NCBI RefSeq assembly: GCF_965638725.1
Contig: NC_134960.1
Coordinates: 250,501-314,500 of the forward strand
Reading direction: 5' to 3'
Source: Aptenodytes patagonicus
Taxonomy: Eukaryota; Chordata; Aves; Sphenisciformes; Spheniscidae
Length of the DNA: 64,000 nucleotides
Under the pieces are notes generated by a model. That model ran no database searches. It worked only from the letters and a program-made list of their open reading frames with translations, and was not told the origin of the DNA. The number at the start of each line of letters is the position of its first letter. Positions within the stretch are counted from its first letter, which is position 1. The translations under genes and the position numbers were made by a program. Positions 26,481 to 39,600 of this stretch are shown piece by piece.

Positions 26481-29400
26481 AATTTTGCTTAATTTATGCT
26501 GTGGTTGTAGATGCACAACTTATCCAAATCCAAACAAGACGATGCACAGAATCAGTACCCAAACTCATGTCTGGTGTTCCAGTCCTGTGTCTGAGCCACA
26601 TGAGGGATCACACAGCTTTACTGCTTCCAACTACAAAGACTTGTCTACTAGAAAAAAGCCACAGACTACTCAAGTACCACACTGTGACACGTCTCGCACA
26701 ACTCCTGCTTTGCTTGTCAAGCCTAACTGTTATTTGACTTTTTCTGAATCATAAATATTTCACAAATCAAGGTGGTTTTCCTAGTAGTCCAAAGAGCCTT
26801 CTAAGGTACCATGTTTTATACAAGTTTCTTCCTGTCACATTCTATTTTTTTCCTGTAGGGGTAAAGGACAACACACAACCCAAAAATTCCGCTTTACAAA
26901 CTCCTCAACTATTCTCCATTTTCTCTACCCGCTAAACTTTTATTTACTCTGGCTGTTAAAAAAAACCAAAACACAAAACCCACGAACCCCCCAAAAAAAC
27001 AAAACCAAAACAAACCTCGAGGAGTCTTTTCATTCTATCATCTTGTTCAGACATTACAGTTAAGATTTCTGCTTTTGAGCAGTGATGATGCTCATCAACT
27101 CTCACAAGCTGTCCATAACTGCCAAGACAAGCTATTTTTTCAAGGTAAATTCTGCAAGGGTATTCAGAGTACTAGCATCTTCAGCATCTTGGGAACTATC
27201 ACACCCTTTTGACAACTATCCACCTCTGTTTTGTTTTTGTTCTCCAATACATACAGCTCTACTTTGTACTATGCCTTCATTAGCCCCACAGAAACTGTTA
27301 CGCAGAAAACAGTCACAACGTTCTCTTGCTGGAGAGAAGTTGGTTTTATAGCAGCTATTTAAAGAACTGGTTTTTTTCCTTAATGAAGTATGCAGAAAAC
27401 ATTAATCAACACTAAGGTTCAAAAGAATATTAGAGAAATACTGTGTTTTATTTAAAAAGATCAAGTTGATGATGACATCCTTCCTATTAAATATATCCTC
27501 TCAGTAACACAGATGCAAAACGGAAATGCTACTAAGCATTCTGATTTTGTGATGCACTAAGCAACAAGTCCCTCTTACAATCAGGAGGAGCTGTGGGTAC
27601 CGGTCATTTATTTATTTTGTAAGGTCAAAATTACTGCTCCAATTTGTATAAAAAGCTGCTGCCTTAAAACATAGTAATGGATTGCTGATCACCATAAAAC
27701 ATACTCCTCTTTTCTCAAAAGGAGAGTAAGTATAGTGAAAAAGGGAAAAAAAAAATGCCAGGACAGACCAAATATAAATAAGGATTTGCAGAAAGAACTT
27801 TTAAAAGTTTCCTGACATCAGAAATCTGCACTGACTTGCTCAGTAACAAAGCTCTGATGCATAAGGAAACTACCAGCAGCTTCGACCACTATTTTACTTT
27901 CATGCTCAGTTCCTAGGGGGAGGGGAGAAAAAAAATCATTGCATATCAATAGCTTCTACTTCTTCCAGCATAAACTTTCACCAGTAATGAAAGGGGCAGT
28001 TCTGCCTTCCCACATTCACTTCCCTCACTCTTATGTTGACTCCAGTGGCCCCATGAAAAAAACAGCAATGGATTTCCAGCCCAATTGGTTCTTTCATTAC
28101 CATCTAGGTGTACAATCATCAGCATCAAAACGAGGATGGAAGGTATAGGACTAACCTTTTCAGCATACAGCACAGACTTATGTCAGATAGCAGTGCCAGT
28201 GGAACCACAGGCTGCAGTATCTCAATACCAATTGGGCTGCTCATCAGTCACAGATTCCTACTGCTCACCTGCAAGATGAAGACCACCACTCAATGTATTG
28301 TCTCCAGTCTCTCTTCTCCTCAATGACTTCTAAGATGCATAGCAGCACACTAAATGCAATCCAACTAATCTAGTTCTTACAATTCAGCCTAACCATAATT
28401 TTTGAAGACTGGTTAAAACAATCGTCTTGGTGTCTTGAAAAGGGAGCATTAAGTCAGGAACTGCAGTTTAGCAGCAATCTGAAGGCTCTTTAATGACAGA
28501 ATCCTTAAGAACCTGCATGGTTCTTTACAGTTTCACTGTGATATCTAGGGGTCTTAGTGGGCAATATACTAAACAAATGGTGCGTGCTGGTTTCCTCAGA
28601 GCACTTGGGCTAGTTATGCATGCATAGCTGGTACTACATTCAAGCTCATCAGAAGCTGCAATTAAATAAAATCTCTTCAAAACAGAAAATATATGGCATG
28701 AGTCAATGGATTTCTCAGATATAAAGACATGATTCAGGCACAGTAAACACTTTTGCTGCATGACTCCAGGGTCCTCAGAGGCATTTTATGTCACTTCATC
28801 TCAATTAACCTCCCAAGAAAGCAATTCAGATCTGAGCAAGAGAGAGGGAAAAAAGACATTACTGACAACACACAAAAGCCTACTCTGATGTCATAATGCT
28901 GTATTACTTGAGTCATAGGCAGATTTCCTGGAATTTGGTTTTGAAGCAGGAAAGCAGGCGATAAAGAGTATAGAAAGAAGAACAGCTACCTGCTGTGAAT
29001 CAGAGGAGAAATTATTTCAGATGCCGATGAAGTTGTTATTACTGCTGAAAGTTAAAGAAGCTTTCTGAACTGCACCTCAACACGTTATTCAGCTTCGAAA
29101 TTCCCCATCTCAATTTTGCACATACTGCAAACGAAGAATACAATAGTTTTAACTCTCTCACAGTAGCTTCTAGGTCACAAAATGGTTTTCTATCTCCTTA
29201 CTTCCAAAAAAGACAATTTACTGTAAACTCATAGCTGCCACTACCTGTTCTGATATTGTTGTTCCAGCACCACCCTTTACGTGGCAGCATCGACAAAAAT
29301 AACTGTCAGTATTCTGTTACGTTATTTTAAGACGTTTTTCATTATGCTACACTGCATTCCACACAAGAAAATTCAGTACTTCCTTTGGAGCAGGAACACT

Positions 29401-30699
29401 TTTTGGTTGCACGAAGCTAGCAGTCTGTGATAAGGACAAATCACAAGGATTGTTGTAGCTACATGCAAAGGCCTGTAGGGTTCTAGCAACGCTGAGAAAT
29501 TCTTATTAGTAGAGAGACTGCCTTAAACATAAAATACATTAATCATAAAATGAGTAACCTTAACAAAACCAGGCCTCAACGGTGTTTGGACCAGATGCTC
29601 GAAATGTCTATAGCAATCCAGCATTATAGCACCAGTGGTTTCAAATAAAATTAAAATAACCCTGATGTGATCAGGATACAAGAGCACATACATTTCTGCA
29701 GCTCTTATACAGAACTTTACAAAAAATAATTGTAGGACGAAAAAATACAGTTTTTCATATCAAACCACGGGGTCAACTCCAACAGGGAGCTGTTTCAGCT
29801 TGACTGCCATCTGGTACCTCTTTTAATCCATAAGCCCCTGGCACAGAGAAGTCCACAGTACAAAACTCTCTTCATAACTAGCACTGGCTTCTCACTAGCA
29901 GATGAAACACATGGATTCCAAACCACCTGAATGCAAACTAAGCCCAAACTGCTGCTGCAAAGGACAGTCCCATCCTTCCCATACACTCTTGTAGCCTTTT
30001 TGCCATCCAAATGAGCAGTCCTATGGCCTCCACACAAGCTGGACAAGAGCTGGACACTCTTTCACCTAAAATTTGTTTAAAGCCAGATCAGTTTCCCAAT
30101 CCAGTTGATTCTATGACTGCATAATTGCTACCACGAGCACGACAGAGGCATTAGGATAAAGCAGCCTCGAGTGGGTGAAGAAGGATCAGGAAACCGCAGT
30201 CTGAGCAACATGGCAAATGAACCTAAAGGTGTTCAGTCATTTTTAAGATTTCATTTCAAGATTTTTGCCTAATGACATTTTAAGAACGTACTGTCCCTCA
30301 ACTACTCGTTTTGCCCTTGCAGAGCAGACAAACAGAAAAGAACATGCACCCACGACTCATTTTTTGCAATATGAAATCTAGCTGCTTAGTCTACCACAAT
30401 GGAAGCGTCTCAAAGGGGCAGAGCAGATTTTACCACAGCCACATTAAACCTATCGGCTATCACAGCCCCAGGTTCTCCTCTTGGACACAAAGGTAATCCC
30501 TGTGACACAAAACACTGATGTACAAGTGAGGTATGAAAGCTTGCTGCCTTGCTATGCATGCTATAATTTTGTGGACAAGGACTACGTGCTTTCCAGGACT
30601 ATCTGCACTGTACCTGTCATTTAAATTCTGATGAAAAAGAGTAAACAACTGTTGCAGTGAATGATATTATTCTATCATGTCTGTAATGAAGACATGTCT

Positions 30700-31350
30700 G
30701 TTTTCAGTCAAGGCCGTTATAAACTTCCCCTGCAGTGTACTCTATCACCATTTGTCGCCTAAGGGCAAAGGGTAGATAGCACTGCATCCAACAGCCGGGA
30801 AAAAAGATCATATTCTGTGCTCCATTACTCGTGTTAACACGCTCTCTGGACATCAGACATTTTCGACTGTACTGGTCAGCGCTATGACTGTGGACTACAA
30901 CGCAACTTTGTCACGAGATATCCTGCAGTCAATTCCCCATAATTAATAAATGGCTCCCTGTTTTTGTTATGCAGCATATATGATTTACAAGATTAACAAT
31001 TGGTATATACATGAAGAAATAATGGGGGAAAAAAATATCACAAATTGAAGATGGAAAAATCGTATTAAAAACCACCCCTTCCATTCTGCCCAAAGATTGC
31101 AAACCCTAATATCCCATTTTTCAGTGCATTTCAAGTGTCATTTCACAGCATGGAGCGTCTATTTTTGCCCCAACAAGATCACTGTTGCACTAATGCACCT
31201 CACTAGGAAGCTTTGTTCTGCTTTTTTGTAATATTCTTAATTTCTTATCACTTGTCAGACCTCCAGTTTATGCTAAACAATTCTTCCTCCTCCTGTGGGT
31301 TTGCATTCTTTTCATGATGCAGCGCTAACCAGTTCATTGAATGTGCTGTT
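30700..31350. promoter_or_regulatory. Candidate conserved non-coding element
   Basis: Contains ordered AT-rich motif clusters (CCCCATAATTAATAAATGGC, TATGCAGCATATATG, GATTAACAATTGG, CACTTGTCAG, TTCATGATGCAGCGC) with more CpG than the surrounding DNA. No coding or repeat signal was found. It is proposed by appearance alone. Confidence 0.25.
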
Positions 31351-33417
31351 TAGAATACATCCTAGAAGGTGGGCGAGATCAAACAAACTCTTTCTGAACT
31401 CTGCTCAAACCAGTTACAAAAGTATGGCACGTACCTACCAAGTTCTCATTTTCTAGCAGAGAAAGAATTTTCTTTAAAAACATGCTGTTGTCACACTAAG
31501 ACCTTCTGAGGTATAATTTTCCAAGAGACAGAAATTGTTGAAAAGATCTTCCATTAGTATTAGTGGCAGTCTTTGAAATGGTATCACCTGGTAACCCGTG
31601 TCCTGGTCTTGAAGAATGAGAAACATCTTGACTGCTACATGGACATGCTACTACGTATGTAGTTTGTAGTTCTAAAGAAGTTCTAAAGAAATTACCTTCA
31701 AATTTCGCTTGAAATAGTACAGTTCAAGTATTCAAAAATCAATTATAGGATAGCCAGTTTAAGATGATTCATACTACTTTTTTTTTTTTTTAAACCAAAG
31801 GTCACTTAAAGAGGTCTACCATAGCATACACATACAGTCCAGAGAGAAATATAACTCTCATTTCTGGAAGTAAGAACACTATTAGAAAGAAGAAATATAA
31901 AGGATATTGGAAAGAAAAGCTTGTCTCCATGGGACTAGAAGTTTAAGAAGAGTCCCGTTTAACAAATAAAAGTAATTATACTCTCAGGAACTCAGCAGCT
32001 GTGTCACAGAGCTGATACAAATTTCTGGGTAATCTTTTTCACTTCTGACAGTAGCATTTCTGACAGGCAGTCTCCTGCCTTTTGAAACTATCCGGTTTGT
32101 GAGAATTTATTCTTCAGTCTCGATGTAAATCAAGTATAAATGGTTTCCCTCACATCTTAGGGTCACATGGTTTCCAAGCTCTAACCTTAATGATGTCCTG
32201 GCAGACTGTACAACAAGCAAAAGCAGGAGTTGCATTAACTGTGCTAAATAGAAAATACAACCAATAGTAGAAAAGAAGTTCTTATTATATCAAATTTCTC
32301 AGTGTAAAATTATACAAGAACCTGTAATCATAGCTGATTTTTAAACAAGTTAAAAAGCATAGTTGGATAGCATCATAATAAAGAAGTTGAATTCAGATAA
32401 TGCAGAAGCCTGGATTTTCCCTAACTCTGTCAACAGATGAAATTCCCTGTATTGGCAAGACACTTGACTTGGTAAAGGCCATTTACATTGGATTTTGTTG
32501 AGCATCAGCTGTACATTTGAAGATTTTAACTTTGAAAAAAAAAAATCCTTTTAAAGTAACTATGTACACAACCCATTTCTATGATGGACATAATTCCCCC
32601 CCACACACACTGACCTTCATTGGTTTTGTTACCATGTTTCTGTGAGGGACTAGAGACAGTCCCATCCAGGTAGCTGTGCAATGACATGGTGAACAACTCC
32701 TGCTCTTCCAACAGCACCCAGTTATACAGCTAAGTTAATCTGTATCTCCCCAAGATATTATCAGTTTTCAGGCACAAAGGATTTAATTAGTTCCCTACTC
32801 TAAAAGCCAGCTCTGGGTGTCACTTAAAAGATGCATCTATTACACAATGGAATGACAGGAAGAATTATGAGTTCTCATTATGAAGCAAGTCTTGAGCAAT
32901 TGAATTACTGAACTCTTAGCCATCATTAAGTACACTTTCATCCTTTTCTTGCTGCTTCAAGAAAGAGCCCAAAGCGCCACCTTCTGCTGAATAGTTGGAA
33001 CACAAATAACAATTTCAGCAGCTAGTGAACTACTGCAGTGACAGCTATTCACATACTCAAATCCATCCGGTTGGGTACCAAAAAATAAACATGTTTTCTC
33101 ACTAAACTGCTCGGTATGTCATAGCTGTCAGAACTGCTGCTCATCTAGAACAGCAATCATATGAACAGCTAGAGCATAGCTGCCCAAGTGGCACACATCA
33201 GGAACCTGACATAAAGAATATTCTGCCTAAATTTCAGCAAGCATCCAAATAAGTAGCACTTTGTGCATTTTTTCAGAAGGTTCTGTATTTCTTATTGAAA
33301 TCTCATAGAGCACCTCAAGCATATTGTCACAGTTTCCAGCCAGGAAAACAGCATGCAATACCCAGTGGGCCCAAAACTGAAGATAAACAGACTTTGATAA
33401 AATCACTTCACAGACCT

Positions 33418-33440
33418 CACACACACACACACACACAAAT
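33418..33440. repeat. (AC)n microsatellite followed by AAT repeats
   Basis: A simple dinucleotide repeat of about eleven units is followed by a few AAT units. Intergenic, with no associated gene. Confidence 0.85.
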
Positions 33441-34160
33441 AATAATAATAAAAAACCACTCATTGGATTCTTGTAAAAACTGCACATCCTTAAATTAAAA
33501 CAATGTAATTATCAAACAAATATCAAATACAAAATTTAGGAGTACAGAACAGCCCACTCTAACAGCTGATCCCCAGATATGGAAGACACAAAAGAGACTC
33601 TAAGGACAACAAAAATTTATCTTCAGAAAAAAAAATTCAGAGTCTCTCTTCATCTGTGTTTTGGGGCAGGGAGAGGAAATGAGAAATGAGTCAGGCATTT
33701 TGTGTTGACTAGACCCATCTTTGTAATAACAAGAACAACAAAGAAGTTTTCATTTACATCTTGGATATACAGGCTGGCAGAGTAATAGAAGTATTTTCTG
33801 TCAAAGCTACAACCGAACTTGCAACATATTCGGCTAAAATTGAGAGGAAAAAAACATGTAATATTAAAATCAGACTTCAAACAATGGACTAATTTGCTTC
33901 ATCTATTTGAGAGACCAAGAAAGACTATAAATAACCCATCATTTCCCACTTAAAGAATAAACTGGGCTATTCCTATTTCTGTCAGCCTTTGTAGAACAAC
34001 CTTGATTTCAGCAGGCTGCTCCAGATTAAATGGTTCCAGATCAACATAGTCACAACCTAGAAATTGTCATAGTAATCATCAACAAACTGAAAGCCAGTGG
34101 TGGCCTTAGAATCTAAACTGGATTCAGCATAGTAAGAAATAGTGACATTCAGTGGCTCAC

Positions 34161-34161
<1 letters not shown>

Positions 34162-34194
<33 letters not shown>
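34162..34194. repeat. Uninterrupted poly(A) run of 33 bases
   Basis: Thirty-three consecutive A follow CAGTGGCTCACC. This could be the tail of a retroposed transcript on the + strand, but I recognise neither a body upstream nor clear flanking target duplications. CR1 elements do not end in poly(A), so it is not explained by the repeats seen here. Confidence 0.75.
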
Positions 34195-34198
<4 letters not shown>

Positions 34199-34754
34199 TC
34201 CTTATGACATCCTTATGATGTCAAGTATGGTGACATCATCCTAATCAATTACACTCCTTTCATTACCAGTGAACTTGCGGCCAATTCAAACACTGGGTCC
34301 TCTGATTCAAGTCACTTCTGTAATAAAAGAAGTGATTATGAAGGACACTTTCATGATACAGAGAATATACCGCCCTTACCATCAGAAAAAGAGAAAAATA
34401 AGAAGTGTAACCTGCAAATGACATACAAAATGAATCTTCACAGTATTCAGTCTTAATTTCTCTTTTAAAAGAAAGAGTTAAAGCTGACATTCTGATACCG
34501 GAACGAGCACGAAGGTGTATTATTACCTTTCTGGAAAAGCTTAAAAAGTTGTGGAGCACAATGATCCCAAAACAAGTGCTTAAATTTCTGTACTATTAGA
34601 ACTAAACACCATAAAAAAGATCCAGAGTTAAATTACATTCTAGTGTAATTACAGTGAAGTTCCCAGAGCATCACAGGAAAAATGCAACAGGAAAATAAAC
34701 AGAGGCTGAAATGAAGAAGAAAATGCTGGGTTAAAAGTACAGGCTTGAGAGACC

Positions 34755-34970
34755 AGTATTAGGACCGATTCTACTTAATGTTTTTAAACTACGATTTTAA
34801 ACTACGATTTTTAGCACAGAAAGTAGCAGTATGTGAGTGCAAATTTTCTAATGATACTAAGTTAGAAGGTGTTATCAATACAAAGGCAAATCGAAATACC
34901 CCATTAAGCATTAAGAAACAATCAGATGACCTTGAAGACTAGAACCCTTGGGCAAGGTAGCACAGTTTTT
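34755..34970 (+). mobile_element. Ancient LINE reverse-transcriptase relic (CR1/L3-like)
   Basis: Translating in pieces gives PVLGPILLNVF near 34757-34790, CKFSNDTKLEGVINTKANR near 34838-34894, then KQSDDLED, a stop, NPWAR near 34918-34960. The order and spacing match the CR1-clade palm region ([19 protein letters not shown], DLDRLExWA). The catalytic ADD is now SND and there are stops and shifts, so this copy is much older than the other CR1s in the window. A 14-base partial duplication (AAACTACGATTTT) sits inside it. Confidence 0.65.
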
Positions 34971-35589
34971 CTGCTATCAGCTAGGAACTAATCAACTAGA
35001 AACAAGAAAGACTGGTGTTTCTTGATCTCAGAATGATTATGCTGCTTCAGCGTTACTGGACTTGTGTCCCCAGCTTTCATCCAACAGCAGGCATTGCCAG
35101 TCTAAGACTCAAACCAGATAAATTTTCATTAGATAAAGGAGAGGGAAAATTCAAAGTAAATGAAACACTAAGTCAGCAGTGAGTAAGATTTTCAGTTGCC
35201 ACTGAGGGAAGGTCCTCCAAAAAGTCTCCTTACAATGCTAACTCTTTCTCAGACTTCTCTGAAAGGCCTTTCTTCTAGATTTTTCTACTCCTTGTTTCTC
35301 CTCACTCTGTAGCCTCAGAAAACATTAGCGTCTGCACCTCGGTGTAGACATCTGTTAAAGAAAGACAATTATCTACCTTAGCGGAAAGGCACAAAGCCCA
35401 GACAATTAATAACGTTCAGACAGCATGCAAAAAGCACGTGCAAACTACTTAAGAATAAAAAAAGGCAAAGCTCAGAAAGAGGGGAGGGAAGGATGGCACT
35501 AAGATAAACAGCCCCACAGCTTCAGAAACTAAAGGACCATTTAGAACCCTTATATGTAGTCTTTCCCAAAGCATCTTGTTTTGCTGTAA

Positions 35590-36660
35590 TTCCCCCTCCC
35601 CACTCCAAAAGGAGATACCTCCCGGCAAGGGCCCCGGCCCCCAGGCAACCATACTGAGAGCCGGGGATGAAGGAGCCCCAGGAGAGGCCGCTCCTCAGGC
35701 AGGACCCCGGGGCCCGCTCCCCATTCCTCAGGCCGTAACCCACGCTCGGGTGGCAGCACCGGGAACCGCGGCACGGGCCACGAGAGCAATCCAGAGCCCC
35801 TGGGCTACGCCACAGGGCCCGGCAGGACAAGCCGGCCTCAGCCCCCAAAAAGGCGAGCAAGGGACGGCGGCCGTAGGACATAACGGCCCCGGCACCACCA
35901 AGCGGCAGCGGCGCGTCGGGACCTCGCGCACCCTGAGCAGGCGGGTACGCAGGCAGGGTCGCCGGGCCCTCTGCGCCCCCACGGGCCGGGCTGAGCCCCC
36001 CGCCCCACCGCGCGGTCCCGATCCCGGTCCCGGTCCCAGCTCCCGGTACCGCGGCTGCCGCGGAGCGCTACGCGTCGAGAGCGCGTCTCCGCGACAACTG
36101 GCCAATCAGGCGTCAAGGCTTCAGCGCGCCTCCTTTGATTGGGAGCGAGGCCTCTCGAGCTCACCCAAGGAGGAGGCTGCGTCTACAGAGCGAAGGGCGC
36201 TCAGTGTGCGGGGCTGTGATTGGCTGAGAGGTGCGCCGGCGGGATGGCGGCCGCGGGGGTGGCGGTGGGACTGGGGAGCAGCGACTTCTCGGACCTGCGG
36301 GAGATCAAGAAGCAGCTGCTGAGCGTGGCGGAGCGGAGCCGCGAGCGCGGTCTGCAGCACAGCGGGAAGTGGTGAGCGCCGCGGGCGGGCGCCGCGGGCG
36401 GGCCCCGGCCCGGCGGCCGGCGGGCCTTGTACTAATGGGTCTCTCCCCTCGCAGGGCCTCCGAGCTGGCCTTTGCCTTGGACCCGCTGCCGCTGAGTGAG
36501 CTGCCGCCGCCTCCCGCGCTCACGGAGGTACAGCCTGGGGGGAGGAGGCCCGGCCGAGCGCGGCGCCGCGGCCCGCGCCGCTAACGGGCACCCGCGCGCG
36601 GTGTGGGGCGGGCCCGAGCCCGTTCTGTGCTCGTGGGCGTAGGAGCGGCAGTGAGCTCGA
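35590..36660. promoter_or_regulatory. CDC23: CpG-island promoter of CDC23
   Basis: A roughly 1 kb GC- and CpG-rich island between AT-rich flanks, covering CDC23 exons 1-2 and about 650 bases upstream. No canonical TATA box is seen near the ATG. Such housekeeping and cell-cycle islands commonly give dispersed start sites and may fire in both directions. No minus-strand gene was recognised upstream. Confidence 0.85.
36102..36223. promoter_or_regulatory. CDC23: Three CCAAT (NF-Y) boxes in the CDC23 promoter
   Basis: One CCAAT on + at 36102-36106 (GCCAATCAG context) and two inverted copies, ATTGG, at 36138-36142 and 36219-36223 (GTGATTGGCTGAG). All lie within 142 bases upstream of the ATG at 36244. 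Multiple NF-Y boxes are a known mark of G2/M cell-cycle promoters. The last box is only about 20 bases before the ATG, so transcription probably starts around or among these boxes. Confidence 0.7.
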
Positions 36661-39600
36661 GGAGGCAGCGCTGTAGCCCTTCTTCCCGGCGGGGACCGCG
36701 GGCTGCTTTTTAATCCTATCCGCAACTATTAAGGAAAAAATGTGATAGCGGTCTTTTTAAAAACTTCGGCGCAGGAGGCGGCTCTGAGTGCCGACTGTCC
36801 TACAGGGCTGTGAAGTTCCCTTCCGTTCCGTGCTCAGCGGGGCGGACAGAGCTCAATATGCTTTCCCAGATGAAAGCATTCCATTTTACATGTTGCTGTG
36901 CCCTAAATGAGATACCCTGTAAGCAAAATTGAAATCGTGCTACTTAATTTTAATTTTTGTTTGTCTTTGTTGAGGCCAAGATGTATTGTAATACAAATTA
37001 TGCTGTGCCATTAAACTTGTGCTCCTTAGGAGGCAAGAGAAACTAGTTGTATCTTCATCCCCAGCCCCGCAGGTGTACAGTAGGACTTTTGGGTATATGC
37101 CTGTTCTGTTGAATTACAGCAGCATAACATGCCATAAATGCATTTCAAGGCATAGTTACCAAAGAAATGTTTGCATTTAAGTTAGCAGGTTAATATTGTT
37201 TGATATGGAATTCCTGAGTAGGTTTCTTGTTTATAGTCATTCATATTAATTGAACAGCTAATTCATGCCTTCTGGCAGCTTGCCACAAGGGGTTTTCTGG
37301 AATCTCACTGTTTGTTTTAAATGTTTCTAACTAGTCTGTACTCACTATTTGAGAACTAGGAATCAGATCGTGTGAGGGAACGGAGAGACTTTTCTAATGG
37401 TACTCAAACCATCTTTGAGGATGAATAAACTACGTTTTTAGGTTTCAGAGCAGGTTCATTGATATGATTGTAACTAGGTGATTTTCGTAAAGCATGTCAG
37501 CGCTTCTGAGGTCTTAAACTTTTCTGTGTCCCTGCAGGAGGATGCTCGTGATCTGGATGCCTATACGTTAGCCAAGTCTTACTTTGATCTAAAGGAATAT
37601 GACAGGGCTGCCTATTTTCTACGGGGCTGCAAGAGTCAGAAAGCTTACTTCTTGTATATGTACTCTAGATACCTGGTAAGATAGAAGGAAAAGTCACCTT
37701 TTAGCACTGAACTCCTCTGCTTCCCACCCCTCCCTGGCATACCTTACTTTTTGCCTATTTTGTTCCAAATGACCATCTAGAAATCCAAATTATATGTTTG
37801 GGGGGAAGGGAAATAGGGATGTTCTTTTTAGAACTGACGCTTGTGAAAACTCAGTTTGCATACCGCTGCTAGCATTGCAGCAAACATAAGGAATATGCTA
37901 TTGTGATGTAATCTTGGTTCTCCTCTGTTTTCCACAGTCAGGGGAAAAGAAGAAGGATGATGAGACAGTGGATAGTTTGGGTAAGTCTGTGGTATCAAGG
38001 AACACAAGACAATATAATGAAGCTTCCAGTAATGCCTCTTCACGTAAATCGTCTTGGTTTTATGTCTTTCCCCTCAATTTTTGGATAATAGTGTGCTGTA
38101 ACACGATTTCTTTCATTTTGTTTCAATTCATCTATTCGTTCTTCTGTTAAAGCAGGTGATCAGACTAAGTGATCCTCTTTTAAAAAGAGGAAAATAATCA
38201 CAGACTGGGAAGCCTTCAGTTCATCTCAGTGATGATTCTGAATATACCCTAGACACTGTAATTGCTGTGGTAAGAATCTTGACTGAAAGCTAGCTGTTTG
38301 ACTTTTTCTTCATGCAGGACCTCTGGAAAAAGGACAGGTGAAAAACGAAGCTCTAAGAGAATTGAGAGTTGAGCTCAGCAAGAAACACAAGGCACGGGAA
38401 CTGGATGGATTTGGCCTTTATTTGTAAGTGTCTGCATGTATTTCTAATGTATTCATGTGTATTTGTGTGGATATGCAGAGTTTTATGATTCTGATTAACT
38501 TGATAACTTTTCTTTACAGGTATGGTGTCGTGCTGCGGAAGCTGGACCTGGTGAAAGAAGCAATAGATGTATTCGTTGAAGCTGCCCATGTCTTACCTTT
38601 GCACTGGGGAGCCTGGCTGGAACTTTGCAACTTGATTACAGATAAAGAGATGGTAAAACTTGGGAGATATCAAGATGTGGTAACAAATTGCAGAGTTTAA
38701 CCTGATTCAGTAACCAGCGGTTCAGTTGCCACAAGATTGATGTCACCCACTGCTTTATTCTGTGAGACTCTATCAGACAAGGCAATCCAAGATTGTAAAT
38801 TACGTTGTTAAAGCCTCTTTTTCTTCAATTGCTTGCCATGCCGTAGCTTGAGAATCTTTATACAGGCAGGGCTAATTTCTTACCATTCACCCACAAAGTG
38901 GTTTAAGAAATGGCTAATTTGTGTATTCTGAAGTAGTTGTCAGCAGGGTTATTGCCTTGTCACATGAAGGAGATCCTCTTAAGATACTTCTCATTTTCTT
39001 TTTCTTTTTTTTTTTTCTTAATCTGGCTCTAGTTCCACAGTTATTGAGCATTTTTGGTGGCCTGAAAGGATATATAGAATCACTGCTTTTAAAACTAAAA
39101 CACTAACGTAGGTGTTGCCTTTGTCAAATACAAAGCTGCACATATGAGATGAACTGCATCAAAGAATTGAACTTAAATAATCTATTTTGGTTTTATATCT
39201 TTCTTTATGCATGGGACTTTGAGACCCCTCCTGGAATTCTTCAGTCAGTTCTGGCTGGTGGAATATTTAAAGAAGTAGAGGGAGAACCTTACTGATTTGT
39301 GGAAAAAAGGAAATGCATTTTTGATGAGATTATTTGGAGTCTGTTCACTTAGCTCATCAAAAATAGTGATGTGATATTGATGTTCAAACATAGGAAGAAA
39401 GTACAGTCTTTCGGAGGACTTCTGAATTTAATGGAGAAATACGGCCAGTGGCTGAAGCAGAAGTCAGGTGCTGTCAGATTTGAAGACAATAATTTCTTCA
39501 CTGATTGACCAAATGAAATGGCTTCAATTCTGCAATTTCAGCAGTCATGGGAATAGATTGGGAGTAACTAAATAGAATTATATGGTCCATATGTACTGCT

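Larger units (their letters stand above)
26481..35560. other. Intergenic region between GFRA3 and CDC23, second part
   Basis: About 9 kb of AT-rich DNA without a recognisable gene. Contents are short simple repeats, a 33-base poly(A) at 34.16 kb, an old LINE-RT relic at 34.76-34.97 kb, and one stretch near 30.7-31.35 kb that may be regulatory. The open frames are short and show no domain or splice support. Confidence 0.6.

Noticed and set aside
35576..36322. 248-residue + strand frame across the CDC23 CpG island
   Set aside because: A GC-rich open frame produced by base composition. It overlaps CDC23 exon 1 in another frame and has no recognisable domain.
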